DNA from: Pseudomonadota bacterium
GTDB taxonomy: Bacteria; Pseudomonadota; Gammaproteobacteria; Legionellales; Legionellaceae
Length of the DNA: 5,983 nucleotides
Assembly (NCBI GenBank): GCA_021807845.1
Contig: JAKBCM010000086.1
Coordinates: 1-5,983, forward strand
Direction of reading: 5' to 3'
The notes under the pieces were generated by a model that saw only the letters and a list, made by a program, of their open reading frames with translations, searched no databases and was not told the origin of the DNA. Made by a program: the position numbers and the translations under genes. This document shows positions 5,871-5,983 of the stretch, in pieces. Within the stretch, counting starts at the first letter, position 1. Every line of letters starts with the position of its first letter.

Positions 5871-5897
5871 GTCATCCCGAGCGAAGCGAGGGATCTC
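5871..5897. repeat. Interspersed GTCATCCCGAGCGAAGCGAG-type hairpin repeat
   Basis: The stretch begins GTCATCCCGAGCGAAG and ends GCGAGGGATCTCC, a repeat type I recall from many bacterial genomes, including host-associated ones. It folds as ATCCC (5874-5878), GA, GC, loop GAA (5883-5885), GC, GA, GGGAT (5890-5894). That gives seven Watson-Crick pairs interrupted by two tandem G·A mismatches of the sheared type, capped by GCGAAGC, a sequence known as an unusually stable mini-hairpin. The core GAGCGAAGCGAG (5879-5890) is also a perfect mirror repeat. It lies 30 nt upstream of the membrane orphan's ATG and is probably part of its leader. Only one copy is in the window, so the dispersed nature is from memory. 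Confidence 0.6.
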
Positions 5898-5916
5898 CCT
5901 GATTTAACATGAGATC
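5892..5916. repeat. Short inverted repeat adjoining the dispersed repeat
   Basis: GATCTC at 5892-5897 and GAGATC at 5911-5916 are exact complements separated by 13 nt. The left arm shares bases with the GGGAT arm of the neighbouring GA-mismatch hairpin, so the two stems are mutually exclusive in part. In the probable leader of the membrane orphan this could give alternative structures. The arms are short and chance is not excluded. Confidence 0.35.
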
Positions 5917-5983
5917 AGTTATATAACTCGAAAATTAGAGCAAATTTTACATTTCAATATTATTATTCAGAGCCATCCCAATA

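Noticed and set aside
5947..5983. C-terminal end of another minus-strand gene entering from the right edge
   Set aside because: One frame reads about 11 sense codons to a TAA at 5947-5949. That is too short to distinguish from chance and shows no recognisable motif.
1..5983. CRISPR array, tRNA or rRNA genes, transposase, toxin-antitoxin or defence module
   Set aside because: No regularly spaced direct repeats, no tRNA-like cloverleaf, no rRNA-like tract and no transposase or nuclease motifs were seen on either strand.

Overview
The window looks like chromosome from a gammaproteobacterium, most likely Legionella or a close relative in the Legionellales. The grounds are the moderately AT-rich composition, the gene set (PriA, a NDUFAF7-type methyltransferase, a PTPS-like protein, a PTR1/FolM-type pteridine reductase) and an orphan multi-pass membrane protein of the kind common in Legionella. 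This assignment is by impression and no database search was possible. Coding density is high: six complete genes and one partial gene, with only two non-coding gaps of about 140 bases each.

Left part (1-1932, minus strand): a tight operon read right to left. It encodes a NDUFAF7/MidA-family SAM-dependent methyltransferase, a divergent 6-pyruvoyl-tetrahydropterin-synthase-like (PTPS-like) protein, and the N-terminus of the primosomal helicase PriA, which runs off the left edge. The first two genes are 2 nt apart. The PTPS-like gene and priA overlap by 4 nt (ATGA), so translational coupling is likely.

Middle (1969-3731, plus strand): a divergent pair. The first gene is a pteridine reductase of the PTR1/FolM type, with the diagnostic TGxxxRIG motif and an Asp-Tyr-Lys catalytic triad. 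I place its start at a TTG preceded by a strong AAGGAG, not at the upstream ATG. It is followed 14 nt later by a compact, internally duplicated FUSC-type membrane protein. The reductase and the PTPS-like gene on opposite sides of one small divergent promoter region suggest a pterin/folate cluster, with the methyltransferase and perhaps the membrane protein as associated members.

Right part (3719-5983): a DusB-like tRNA-dihydrouridine synthase on the minus strand converges with the FUSC gene and overlaps it by 13 bp. A 140-bp gap follows, holding a perfect 12-bp-arm palindrome bracketed by 9-bp direct repeats. Next comes a minus-strand orphan of 341 residues with several membrane segments, a charged central helix and an acidic C-terminal tail. 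Upstream of it, in its probable leader, lies a GTCATCCCGAGCGAAGCGAGGGATC-type interspersed repeat that can fold into a GA-mismatch hairpin with a GCGAAGC cap.

I see no obvious new defence or mobile system. The points most worth a second look are the PTPS-like protein that keeps its zinc ligands but lacks the usual catalytic residues, the bracketed palindrome, the orphan membrane protein as a possible secreted effector, and the dispersed hairpin repeat in front of it.
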